Positions 5,423 through 12,740 of a DNA stretch of 12,740 nt are shown in pieces (the first letter of the stretch is position 1; every line of letters starts with the position of its first letter). Made by a program: the position numbers and the translations under genes. The notes below the pieces were generated by a model. The model made no database searches and had not been told where the DNA came from. It saw nothing but the letters and a program-made list of their open reading frames with translations. Source of the DNA: Paracoccaceae bacterium (GTDB lineage: Bacteria > Pseudomonadota > Alphaproteobacteria > Rhodobacterales > Rhodobacteraceae); contig JALSHK010000359.1 in assembly GCA_026982275.1 (NCBI GenBank), positions 1 to 12,740 of the forward strand, written 5' to 3'.

Positions 5423-6355
5423 ATGACCACGCAATATAGCATAGATGCCCCGCTCAAAATCGGCACCCGAGGCTCGCCTTTGGCGCTGGCGCAGGCGCAT
5501 GAGACCCGCAGCCGCCTGATGGCCGCGCATAGCCTGCCCGAAGCCGCCTTCACCATCGAGGTGATCCAGACCACCGGCGATGCGGTGCAGGATCGCCCGC
5601 TCTCCGAGATTGGCGGCAAGGGGCTGTTTACCAAAGAGATCGAGCAAGCGCTGCTGGACGGGCGGATCGATATCGCGGTGCATTCGATGAAAGACGTGGC
5701 CACCGTGCTGCCCGATGCGCTGGTGATCGATTGTGCCTTGCCGCGCGAGGATGTGCGCGATGCCTTTATCAGCCCGAAATACGGCGCCATTGCCGAGCTG
5801 CCCCAAGGCGCGGTGGTGGGCACTTCCAGCTTGCGGCGGCGCGCCCAGCTTTTGGCTATGCGGCCCGATCTGAAGCTGGTGGAATTTCGCGGCAATGTGC
5901 AAACCCGCTTGCGCAAGCTTGACGAGGGCGTGGCCACAGCCACCTTTCTGGCCTGCGCGGGCCTGCGGCGGCTGGGGAATTTCGAGCTGGCCAAACCGAT
6001 CGAAACCGATGTGATGCTGCCGGCCTGCGCCCAAGGGGCGGTGGGGATCGAGCGGCGCAAAGATGACGAGGCGGCGCAGGCGCTGCTGGCCCCGATCCAT
6101 GATGCCGAGACCTTCACCCGCATCTCTGCCGAGCGCGCCTTTTTGAAAGAGCTGGACGGCTCTTGCCGCACCCCGATTGGCGGCTTGGCCGAACTGGACG
6201 GTAATACTTTGCGTTTTCGCGGTGAGATCATCCGGCCCGATGGCACCACCACCCATGCCGGAAGCTGGCAAGGGCCGCCAAGTGAGGCCACGCGCATCGG
6301 GGCCGAGGCGGGCATAGAGCTGCGCGCCAAGGGCGGCGAAGGCTTTTTTGCCTAG
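5423..6355 (+). CDS. hemC: Hydroxymethylbilane synthase (porphobilinogen deaminase)
   Basis: HemC joins four porphobilinogen units into linear hydroxymethylbilane, the first tetrapyrrole, in the cytoplasm. The 310-residue protein is complete and of usual length. It shows GTRGSPLALAQ (14-24), HSMKDV (87-92, with catalytic D91), GTSSLRRRAQL (133-143), EFRGNVQTRL (154-163) and LDGSCRTPIG (244-253), where C248 anchors the dipyrromethane cofactor. The ATG at 5423 fits the family start; an in-frame TTG at 5387 would add an unlikely 12 residues. No good Shine-Dalgarno sits before 5423 (nearest AAGGGG is 13 bases away), which fits the predicted near-leaderless transcript. Its last 8 bases overlap hemD. 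Confidence 0.97.
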   Translation: MTTQYSIDAPLKIGTRGSPLALAQAHETRSRLMAAHSLPEAAFTIEVIQTTGDAVQDRPLSEIGGKGLFTKEIEQALLDGRIDIAVHSMKDVATVLPDALVIDCALPREDVRDAFISPKYGAIAELPQGAVVGTSSLRRRAQLLAMRPDLKLVEFRGNVQTRLRKLDEGVATATFLACAGLRRLGNFELAKPIETDVMLPACAQGAVGIERRKDDEAAQALLAPIHDAETFTRISAERAFLKELDGSCRTPIGGLAELDGNTLRFRGEIIRPDGTTTHAGSWQGPPSEATRIGAEAGIELRAKGGEGFFA

Positions 6356-6995
6356 GGTGCTGCTCACCCGCGCCCGCGCGCAAGCCGAGGGGTTTGCCGC
6401 CTTGCTGCGCGCGCAAACCAGCCTCGAGCCGATCATTGCCCCGATGCAGGAAATGCGGGATCTGCCGGTGGAAATCGATCTGTCCGGCATTGCCGCGCTG
6501 GCCTTTACCTCCAAAAACGGGGTGGAGGCTTTTGCACGGAAATCCGGTATCCGCCTGCCTGCCTATTGCGTGGGCGAGGCTACGGCGGCCCGTGCCCGCG
6601 CGCTGGGCTTTGAGGCCATGGCCGCGGCGGGTAATGCGCAGGCGCTGAAACAGATATTGCCCCGGTCCGGCGTGCTGCATTTGCACGGGCAGCATGTGGC
6701 GCGCGCGCTCGGGGTGCCAAGCCTGCCGATCTATGATCAGGTGGCGCTGCCTTTGGATATGGCGGCGCGGGGCTTGCTGGCGGCAGGAGATATCTCTGCG
6801 GCGGCGTTTTTCTCGCCCCGTTCCGCGCGGCTGTTTGTGCAAAGCTGGCAGGCGGGCTGGCCGGATATCCCGCGTTTATACGCTTTGAGCCAAGCTGTGG
6901 CCACACCGCTGGCCCCGCTCGGTGCGGTGCGTATTTGCCCCTCGCCTGATGCCAAATCGATGCTGCGGCTCCTTTCCGCCGATTATCCGGCGTAA
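6348..6995 (+). CDS. hemD: Uroporphyrinogen-III synthase
   Basis: HemD closes and inverts ring D of hydroxymethylbilane to give uroporphyrinogen III. The family diverges strongly, but this 215-residue protein has its usual marks: an N-terminal LLTRARAQA (5-13), LAFTSKNGVEAFA (51-63), YCVGEATAARARALGF (73-88) and AAFFSPRSARLF (152-163), in the two-domain order expected. It is a little shorter than many homologues (230-250). The chosen start is TTG at 6348, which overlaps the hemC stop by 8 bases and follows AAGG at 5 bases. A GTG at 6357 would remove only three residues and is possible. Tight overlap with hemC implies translational coupling and supports the call. Only about 100 bp, with its own promoter-like sequence, separate it from the Mic60 gene. 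Confidence 0.92.
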   Translation: MPRVLLTRARAQAEGFAALLRAQTSLEPIIAPMQEMRDLPVEIDLSGIAALAFTSKNGVEAFARKSGIRLPAYCVGEATAARARALGFEAMAAAGNAQALKQILPRSGVLHLHGQHVARALGVPSLPIYDQVALPLDMAARGLLAAGDISAAAFFSPRSARLFVQSWQAGWPDIPRLYALSQAVATPLAPLGAVRICPSPDAKSMLRLLSADYPA

Positions 6996-7010
6996 AATTC
7001 TTGCAAACCC

Positions 7011-7039
7011 TTGTTGCGCTGCACGCAGGGCGCTAGACT
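7011..7039 (+). promoter_or_regulatory. Probable promoter of the mic60-hemY pair
   Basis: TTGTTG (7011-7016) and TAGACT (7034-7039) are exactly 17 bases apart in the 100-bp gap after hemD. The predicted start near 7046 leaves a leader of about 50 bases. No terminator is seen after hemD, so read-through from hemCD is also likely. Confidence 0.45.
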
Positions 7040-7095
7040 TTAAGCCAGCGGATGCCCATATGCCCTGATAGAAGTTTTAAAGGTTACGACACAGC

Positions 7096-8367
7096 ATGGC
7101 GAAAGAAATTGAACCGGTAGAAGAAGAGCGTATGCGCGAGGCGCAAATGCCGGAAGATCCAAACGAGCCGGACGAATCCCAAGGCGAGAGCGAGGATCAC
7201 GAGCATGATGAGGACCATCATGTTTCTTTTGCCGCGCGTAGCTTGCAAATTCTGGCTTTATTGGCGGTGGGTGTGGCTCTTGGCTTGTGGGCTGGTCCGC
7301 GCATCGCCCCTTATTTGCCGCAAGGGCTGGCACCGCTGGCCGCATGGCTAAGCCCGCAAACCAATGCCTCGACCGAGGCACTGGACGAGCTGCGAAGCGA
7401 GACAGCCACGCGCCTATTGGCGCTGGAAGAGGCACAGGCGGCAGGGATACAGCGCGAGGAAATCGAGGCGCGGCTGGCCAATTACCAGACAGATATCGTT
7501 AATCCGCTGCGCGACCAGATGGCGGCGCTTTCCGATCAGATGGCGGCCGCCGATAGCACTGCCGTCGAGGCGCGGCTCTGGGCCGTGGAAGGGCGGGTAG
7601 AGGGCTTGGTGGCCGAGTTGGAAAGCCTGCGCGGGGCGCTGGGTAGCCTGGCAGAAGAGGGCGGTGCCATTTCGGCGGATACCGCCGCCAGCATCGCGGC
7701 TTATCGCACAAGAATTGATGCGCTTCAGGCGCAGGTGGATGAAATCACAGCGCGCCAGGGCGAGCTGACCCGCAAGATGCAGCAGGTGCAGCAAAGCACC
7801 AGCGCGCAGGTGGAAGAAGCACAGGCATTGGTAGAGATCGCCAGCGAAACAGCGATGGGCGCACAGGCGAAGGCGGTGTTGGTTGCCGGCTTGGCGCAAG
7901 TGCAAACCGCGCTGCAAACCGGCGATGATTTTTCCGCGGCATTGGGCCGGATCAGCGAAGCGGCACCGCTGCCGGTGCCTGAAGCGCTTGCGGCTGTATC
8001 TGGCGGGGTGCCGAGCATCGAGGCGCTGGAGCTTGGCTTTCCGATCGCGGCCCATGCGGCAATCCGTGCGGAAATATCAGCCAGCGGAAACGATGGCGGG
8101 TTGTCCGGCCTTGGCTCTTTTTTGCGGGCGCAGGTCGCAACCCGCTCTTTGACACCCCGGCAAGGAGATAGCGCGGATGCGGTGCTTTCGCGCATGGAAG
8201 CGGCTATGAAGTCCGGTGACTGGAGCGGGGTCGAGGCCGAAGCGGCCGGGCTTTCCGCGCCGGCCAGAGCCGAAATGGAAAGCTGGCTTGCCGATGCCAA
8301 AGCGCGAGTAGCCGCCCTGGCGGCTTTTGAAACATGGCGCGAGGCGCTGGAGGCAATGGAACAATGA
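7096..8367 (+). CDS. Alphaproteobacterial Mic60 (mitofilin-family) membrane-shaping protein
   Basis: The 423-residue protein has the mitofilin layout: a short acidic N-terminal tail (1-45, ending in a His/Asp/Glu-rich stretch at 34-42), one transmembrane segment (about 49-68), a long alanine- and glutamate-rich coiled-coil part (about 95-255), and a C-terminal helical mitofilin domain (about 310-423: FPIAAHAAIRAEI, GSFLRAQVATRSLTP, then VLSRMEAAMKSGDW and a run ending AFETW). Most of it should face the periplasm. Known: alphaproteobacterial Mic60 is homologous to the mitochondrial MICOS core, bends membranes, takes part in forming intracytoplasmic membranes, and is typically encoded beside haem genes. 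That context, with hemD before and the HemY-like gene after, makes the call firm despite low-complexity sequence. AAAGG lies 12 bases before the ATG, a rather long spacing. Its stop overlaps the next start as ATGA. Confidence 0.9.
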   Translation: MAKEIEPVEEERMREAQMPEDPNEPDESQGESEDHEHDEDHHVSFAARSLQILALLAVGVALGLWAGPRIAPYLPQGLAPLAAWLSPQTNASTEALDELRSETATRLLALEEAQAAGIQREEIEARLANYQTDIVNPLRDQMAALSDQMAAADSTAVEARLWAVEGRVEGLVAELESLRGALGSLAEEGGAISADTAASIAAYRTRIDALQAQVDEITARQGELTRKMQQVQQSTSAQVEEAQALVEIASETAMGAQAKAVLVAGLAQVQTALQTGDDFSAALGRISEAAPLPVPEALAAVSGGVPSIEALELGFPIAAHAAIRAEISASGNDGGLSGLGSFLRAQVATRSLTPRQGDSADAVLSRMEAAMKSGDWSGVEAEAAGLSAPARAEMESWLADAKARVAALAAFETWREALEAMEQ

Positions 8368-9836
8368 TCTGGTCATTAATCAAGGTGGCGATTTTCATAT
8401 CGCTGGCCACAGCACTGGCGCTGGGCGCAAGCTATTTACAAGACACCCCCGGGGAAGTGCGCATTGCCTTTGGCACCCGCGAGATCAGCCTGACGCCGCT
8501 GGTATTTGTGATTGGTGCGCTGGTCAGCTTTATGGCCTTCTGGATTGTGCTGAAGCTGGCGGGGTTTCTGGTGGCAATCCTGCGGTTTTTGCGCGGGGAT
8601 AAAACCGCAATCAGCCGGTTCTGGGACAAGCGGCGCGAGCAGCGCGGCTATCGGGCGCTGGCGGATGGCATGGTGGCGCTGGCCTCGGGCGAGGGGCAGG
8701 TTGCCGTCGCCAAGGCCGCCAAGGCCGAAAAGCTTTTGGCCAAGCCCGAGCTGACGCGGCTGATTTCGGCGCAGGCGGCGGAAATGGCGGGTAACCGCGC
8801 GCAGGCGATTGAAATTTACAAAGAGCTTCTGGGCCATGATCGCACCCGTTTTGTCGGGGTGCGCGGGCTGATGCAGGCCAAGCTCGACGAAGGCGATACC
8901 GGGACCGCGCTGAAGCTGGCCGAAAAGGCTTTTGCCCTGAAGCCGCGCCATAATGAAACCCTGGATACGCTGTTTTCGCTGCAATCCCGCATGCAGGATT
9001 GGGCGGGCGCGCGCAAAACCCTGCTGGCCAAATCCCGCGCCAAGCTGCTGCCCAAAGATGTGGCGACTCGCCGCGATGCGGTGCTGAGTGTGGCCGATGC
9101 CATGGCCGCCCATGCCGATGGCAATGCGCCCAAAGCCCGCGAAGCCGCGATTTTTGCCAACCGGAACGCCCCTTCGCTGGTGCCTGCGGCGGTATTGGCG
9201 GCGCAGGTTTATGCTTCGGAAAAAACACCCAAACATGCGGTTCGGGTGCTGAAAAAGGCGTGGTCGGCCAATCCTCACCCTGATTTGGCCGCTGCTTTTG
9301 CCGCCCTTGAACCCGGGGAAACGCCGCAAGCGCGGATCACGCGCTTTCAGCCCTTGCTCAAGCTTCGCCCCGATCATGGCGAAACCGCGCTGCTGGAAAC
9401 CGAGCTGCATCTGGCCGCAGAGGATTTCCCCGCGGCCCGCCGCGCCTTGGGAGACCTGCCGGAAACCGCGCCAACGGGCCGCTCTCTGGCCTTGATGGCC
9501 GCGATTGCGCGCGGCGAGGGCGCGCCAGAAGAGGTGATCCGCAGCTGGCTGGCGCGGGCGGTAAGCGCACAGCGCAGCGAGATGTGGGTGTGTTCGGCCT
9601 GCCATTCGGCACAGGCCCTATGGGCACCCGCGTGCGATAATTGCGAAGGGTTTGATACCTTGAGCTGGGAATTGCCCATGCAGGGCGAGGCCCCGGGATT
9701 GGCTGATGCCATGCTGCCCTTGATCGAGCGGCCAGAACCGGAGGCGCTGGAAGAGGCGGCCGTTTCCGACTCCGACGAAGACGAGGCAACAGACACGCCC
9801 GGGCTGGAGGACAAGCGCGACGAAACCCAGAGCTGA
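8364..9836 (+). CDS. HemY-like membrane TPR protein with C-terminal zinc-ribbon-like motif (Orf52 type)
   Basis: The 490-residue protein starts with two transmembrane segments (about 3-22 and 43-76) in the HemY N-terminal domain layout. Helical repeats of TPR type follow (about 95-400, for example AQAIEIYKELLGHD and ALKLAEKAFALKP). Residues 408-435 hold two CxxC pairs (C410/C413, C424/C427) between tryptophans, resembling the rubredoxin-like ending of LapB/YciM. The tail is acidic. This is not the enzyme protoporphyrinogen oxidase that shares the name HemY; bacterial HemY_N proteins have a loosely defined role linked to haem synthesis. Its alphaproteobacterial homologue is the usual neighbour of Mic60. 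The ATG at 8364 (MIWSLIKVAIF) overlaps the Mic60 stop by 4 bases, with GGAGG 10 bases upstream; starting at 8334 would add ten unlikely residues. Confidence 0.88.
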   Translation: MIWSLIKVAIFISLATALALGASYLQDTPGEVRIAFGTREISLTPLVFVIGALVSFMAFWIVLKLAGFLVAILRFLRGDKTAISRFWDKRREQRGYRALADGMVALASGEGQVAVAKAAKAEKLLAKPELTRLISAQAAEMAGNRAQAIEIYKELLGHDRTRFVGVRGLMQAKLDEGDTGTALKLAEKAFALKPRHNETLDTLFSLQSRMQDWAGARKTLLAKSRAKLLPKDVATRRDAVLSVADAMAAHADGNAPKAREAAIFANRNAPSLVPAAVLAAQVYASEKTPKHAVRVLKKAWSANPHPDLAAAFAALEPGETPQARITRFQPLLKLRPDHGETALLETELHLAAEDFPAARRALGDLPETAPTGRSLALMAAIARGEGAPEEVIRSWLARAVSAQRSEMWVCSACHSAQALWAPACDNCEGFDTLSWELPMQGEAPGLADAMLPLIERPEPEALEEAAVSDSDEDEATDTPGLEDKRDETQS

Positions 9837-9919
9837 AGGCAATATCCAACTTCGAGATTGATTCCCCGAGCCACATGCTTCACAGTATTTCCTGACTATT
9901 TTTGACCAAAGAGACAAAA

Positions 9920-10876
9920 ATGCTGGATCATAGCAAAGAAAATAATGGGATGCCGCTGGATGAAGCGGTATTTCGTGATGCGCGGGTAAATCTGAGCGCG
10001 CTGGAAAGGCGGAGCAAGGCTTTTGCGGCGCGGCGCTCGGTGAAAAAGGCGCATCAGGCGGCATGGCTCTTGCGCGCCATCGGGCTGATAGATCTAACCA
10101 CATTGGCGGGCGATGACACGGTGAACCGCGTCAAGCGCTTGTGTGGCAAGGCCAAAATGGCGCTGGATCCGGCCATTCAGGCAGAGCTGGGCCTGACCAG
10201 GCCGGTGCAAACGGCGGCGGTTTGCGTGTATCCCACGATGGTAGAGACCGCCGCGCTGGGCGTGGCGGGCACGGGCATTGGTGTGGCCTCGGTGGCGACG
10301 GGCTTTCCGGCAGGGCTGATTCCGCTGGATCTGAAGCTGGCCGAAATCCGCTATGCGGTGGCCTCTGGCGCGACAGAAATCGATATTGTCATCACCCGGT
10401 CCAAGGTGTTTGCGCAGGATTGGGCCGGGCTTTATGACGAAATTTCGCAGATGAAAGACGCCTGCGGCAAGGCGCATTTGAAAACCATTCTGGCCACCGG
10501 AGATATCGCCTCGCTGCGCAATGTGTATCGTGCCTCGATGGTGGCGATGATGGCCGGCGCGGATTTCATCAAGACCTCGACGGGCAAGGAGGCGGTGAAC
10601 GCCATTTTGCCGGTGGGCCTGACCATGGTGCGCGCCATTCGCGACTATAACGAAATGACGGGCGCGCAAGTGGGCTTCAAGCCTGCGGGCGGCATTTCCA
10701 CGGCGAAAGACGCGCTGACATGGATGTCCATGATGCGCGAAGAGCTGGGCACGGACTACCTCCAGCCGCAGCTGTTTCGCTTTGGGGCATCGAGCCTGCT
10801 GACAGATATCGAGCGCCAGCTCGAGCATCATGCCACGGGCCGCTATTCCGCTGCCAAACACCACGCTATATCCTAG
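9920..10876 (+). CDS. deoC: Deoxyribose-phosphate aldolase (long, animal-like type)
   Basis: DeoC splits 2-deoxyribose 5-phosphate into glyceraldehyde 3-phosphate and acetaldehyde, allowing use of deoxynucleosides. Catalytic residues are present: the Schiff-base lysine K218 in DFIKTSTGK, the second lysine K254 in GFKPAGGI, and D155 in ATEIDIVI. At 318 residues it is longer than the roughly 250-260 of E. coli DeoC and, from memory, the same length as human DERA. Segments such as VKKAHQAAWLL, IDLTTLAGDDT, HLKTILATG and DIERQLEHHATGRY look close to the animal enzyme. The ATG at 9920 follows AAAGAGA; an in-frame TTG at 9902 and an ATG at 9950 are less likely. It lies 83 bp after the HemY-like gene with no clear promoter or terminator between, and 9 bp before the dehydrogenase gene. 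Confidence 0.96.
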   Translation: MLDHSKENNGMPLDEAVFRDARVNLSALERRSKAFAARRSVKKAHQAAWLLRAIGLIDLTTLAGDDTVNRVKRLCGKAKMALDPAIQAELGLTRPVQTAAVCVYPTMVETAALGVAGTGIGVASVATGFPAGLIPLDLKLAEIRYAVASGATEIDIVITRSKVFAQDWAGLYDEISQMKDACGKAHLKTILATGDIASLRNVYRASMVAMMAGADFIKTSTGKEAVNAILPVGLTMVRAIRDYNEMTGAQVGFKPAGGISTAKDALTWMSMMREELGTDYLQPQLFRFGASSLLTDIERQLEHHATGRYSAAKHHAIS

Positions 10877-10885
10877 GGCCACATT

Positions 10886-12740
10886 ATGAGCGACATTGAA
10901 AAGATCATGGAAACAATGGATTACGGCAAAGCCCCTGAAGATTCGAGCGCCGCCAAAGCCTGGCTGGCGGCGCATCCGCGCCTTGCGCATTATATCAACG
11001 GGGCCTTCAAGGCGGATAAATCCGACGGGCTGGCGGTGCAAAATCCAGCCAATGGCGAGGCGCTCACCGTGGCCCCCGTGGCCAGTGAAGCGCTGGTGGA
11101 CGAGGCGGTAAAAGCCGCCCGCAAGGCGCAGCCGGAATGGGCAGCGCTTGGCGGCCACCAGCGGGCGAAATACCTGTATGCGATCGCGCGGTTGTTGCAA
11201 AAGCGAAGCCGCCTGTTTGCGGTGCTGGAAAGCCTGGATAACGGCAAGCCGATCCGCGAGAGCCGCGATGCGGATATTCCCTTGGTGATCCGGCATTTTT
11301 ACCACCATGCGGGCTGGGCGGAGATTCTTTCCGAGGAGCTGCCGGACCATGCACCGCTGGGTGTGTGCGGCCAGATTATCCCGTGGAACTTTCCGCTGCT
11401 TATGCTTTCATGGAAAATAGCACCCGCGCTGGCGGCGGGCAATACCGTGGTGCTGAAACCGGCTGAATTTACGCCGATCACTGCGGCGCTGTTTGCCGAG
11501 ATTTGCGTCGAGGCGGGGCTGCCTGCAGGCGTGGTCAATATCGTGTTTGGCGCAGGGGAAACCGGCGCGGCCATCTCGGGCCATCCCGATATTGATAAAG
11601 TCGCCTTCACCGGGTCTTCCGAAGTGGGCAAAATTATCCGGCGGCAAATTGCGGGCAGTGGCAAGAAGCTCTCGCTGGAGCTGGGGGGGAAATCGCCCTT
11701 TATTGTGTTTGACGATGCCGATCTGGATAGCGCCGTTGAGGGTGTGGTCGATGCGATCTGGTTTAATCAGGGGCAGGTGTGCTGTGCCGGCTCGCGCTTG
11801 CTGGTGCAGGAGGCGGTGGCGGAAAAATTTATCGCCAGGCTGAAGGCGCGGGCCGAGAAGCTGGTGGTGGGGGATCCGCTGGACAAATCGGTGGATATCG
11901 GCGCGATTGTGGATCAAAGCCAGCTGGAAAACATTCAGGCGCTGGTGGCCAAGGGGCAGGCCAAGGGGGCCGAACTTTGGCAATCCAGCTGTGCGCTGCC
12001 CAATCAGGGCTGTTTTTATCCGCCGAGCATTCTGAGCGAGGTTACCAGCGGCTCGACCGTGGTGCAGCAGGAGATTTTCGGCCCCGTGCTGACGGTGCAA
12101 ACCTTTCGCACGCAGGCCGAGGCGGTGCAGATGGCGAATAATACCCGCTATGGGCTGAGCGCTTCGATCTGGTCTGAAACCCTGAGCGTGGCGCTGGATG
12201 CGGCCGCAAGGGTGAAGGCGGGGATTGTCTGGATCAATGGCACCAATATGATGGATGCCGCTGCCGGTTTTGGCGGCTATGGCGAGAGCGGGTTTGGCCG
12301 CGAGGGGGGCATGGAAGGCATGCTGGAATATCTGGCGGATCCAGCCCCGGAAGTGAAGGCACCCAAGGCGCAAGCGGTTGATTTTTCTCCGCTTCCAGCG
12401 GGGGGGAATGGGGCGGACGCCATGGATCGCACCGCGAAATTCTATATTGGCGGCAAGCAGGCGCGCCCCGACGGCGCGGCCAGCTACACCGCCTATGATG
12501 CCAGCGGCAAGCCGATCAGCCAAGCCGGATTAGGCAACCGCAAAGACGTGCGCAATGCGGTGGCGGCGGCGGTAAAGGCCGCTGGCTGGAGCAGCTCGGG
12601 CGCGCATTTGCGAGCGCAGATCCTCTATTATCTGGCGGAAAATCTTGAAGCGCGGCGCGATGAATTTGCCGCGCGGCTGGCCTTGATGACAGGCGGAAAT
12701 GGCGCGGAGGAAGTGGATCTCGCGGTGCAGCGCATCGCCT
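10886..12740 (+). CDS. ALDH16-type two-domain aldehyde dehydrogenase (3' end outside window)
   Basis: The frame is open for 618 residues to the edge. The first domain is a complete NAD(P)-dependent aldehyde dehydrogenase: PWNFP (N168), VVLKPAE (K191), FTGSSEVGK (241-249), LELGGKSP (general base E265), NQGQVCC (294-300, catalytic cysteine probably C299) and EIFGPV (396-401). A linker of about 35 residues leads at about residue 517 into a second aldehyde-dehydrogenase-like N-terminal part (KFYIGGKQARP onward), cut off here. This tandem layout is that of ALDH16; bacterial ALDH16 is described as active, whereas mammalian ALDH16A1 lacks the cysteine. By family length (about 750-800) some 150 residues are missing. 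The start follows AGGG, which overlaps the deoC stop. Pairing with deoC suggests acetaldehyde is a natural substrate, which is inference. Confidence 0.93.
   Translation, partial: MSDIEKIMETMDYGKAPEDSSAAKAWLAAHPRLAHYINGAFKADKSDGLAVQNPANGEALTVAPVASEALVDEAVKAARKAQPEWAALGGHQRAKYLYAIARLLQKRSRLFAVLESLDNGKPIRESRDADIPLVIRHFYHHAGWAEILSEELPDHAPLGVCGQIIPWNFPLLMLSWKIAPALAAGNTVVLKPAEFTPITAALFAEICVEAGLPAGVVNIVFGAGETGAAISGHPDIDKVAFTGSSEVGKIIRRQIAGSGKKLSLELGGKSPFIVFDDADLDSAVEGVVDAIWFNQGQVCCAGSRLLVQEAVAEKFIARLKARAEKLVVGDPLDKSVDIGAIVDQSQLENIQALVAKGQAKGAELWQSSCALPNQGCFYPPSILSEVTSGSTVVQQEIFGPVLTVQTFRTQAEAVQMANNTRYGLSASIWSETLSVALDAAARVKAGIVWINGTNMMDAAAGFGGYGESGFGREGGMEGMLEYLADPAPEVKAPKAQAVDFSPLPAGGNGADAMDRTAKFYIGGKQARPDGAASYTAYDASGKPISQAGLGNRKDVRNAVAAAVKAAGWSSSGAHLRAQILYYLAENLEARRDEFAARLALMTGGNGAEEVDLAVQRIA

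Noticed and set aside
5363..6514. 383-codon antisense frame over hemC and the overlapping 317-codon frame
   Set aside because: Both lie opposite a complete hemC with its cofactor cysteine; long open antisense frames are common in GC-rich codon-biased genes.
8436..9605. 389-codon antisense frame over the HemY-like gene
   Set aside because: Shadow composition, no ribosome site considered convincing, and the sense protein has a coherent membrane-TPR-CxxC layout.
10094..12523. Long antisense frames opposite deoC and the dehydrogenase (418 and 371 codons)
   Set aside because: The plus-strand genes carry all catalytic motifs; the antisense frames are low-complexity shadows without recognisable domains.

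Overview
The window reads as ordinary chromosome of an alphaproteobacterium, most likely a marine-type member of the Rhodobacterales. This rests on protein-level resemblance (S-adenosylhomocysteinase, Mic60 and HemY-like proteins next to haem genes, DeoC paired with an ALDH16-type dehydrogenase) and on moderately GC-rich coding sequence broken by a few AT-rich intergenic patches. I see no insertion sequence, phage gene, CRISPR array, tRNA or rRNA. Nearly all coding space is housekeeping. The less expected signals are in the gaps between genes.

Layout: (1) 1-850, minus: a CnoX-like thioredoxin/TPR chaperone whose 3' end is cut off by the window edge. (2) 851-1075: a gap with a 32-bp palindrome lying over a near-consensus plus-strand promoter that faces no obvious gene. 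(3) 1076-1663, minus: a YfbR-like HD phosphohydrolase, divergent from (4) ahcY, 1754-3142, plus, which ends in a strong intrinsic terminator. (5) 3205-3418: a convergent gap with several pairable segments and a promoter-like sequence, a speculative small-RNA locus. (6) 3419-3811, minus: a small DUF1761 membrane protein with its own promoter, and a second palindrome-plus-promoter 140-190 bp upstream of its start. (7) 4057-5366, minus: gpsA and an EVE-domain gene overlapping by one base. (8) 5423-6995, plus: hemC-hemD overlapping by 8 bp, divergent from gpsA, with a predicted almost leaderless hemC transcript. (9) 7096-9836, plus: the alphaproteobacterial Mic60 (mitofilin) homologue and a HemY-like TPR protein, joined by an ATGA overlap. 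(10) 9920 to the window end, plus: deoC and a two-domain ALDH16-type aldehyde dehydrogenase, cut by the right edge.

How the genes work together: hemC and hemD carry out consecutive tetrapyrrole steps (porphobilinogen to hydroxymethylbilane to uroporphyrinogen III). The Mic60/HemY pair beside them is the known alphaproteobacterial link between haem-gene neighbourhoods and membrane-shaping proteins. DeoC splits deoxyribose 5-phosphate into glyceraldehyde 3-phosphate and acetaldehyde, and the adjacent dehydrogenase is well placed to oxidise the acetaldehyde. AhcY clears S-adenosylhomocysteine, GpsA makes glycerol 3-phosphate for phospholipids, and CnoX protects proteins under oxidative stress.

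I found no convincing new multi-gene system. The best leads are three promoter-linked palindromes (929-966, 3950-4000, 5387-5415), the possible structured RNA at about 3270-3425, and the animal-like character of the deoC-ALDH16 pair. Promoter and RNA calls come from eye-matching to sigma-70-type consensus and hand pairing, so they are hypotheses.
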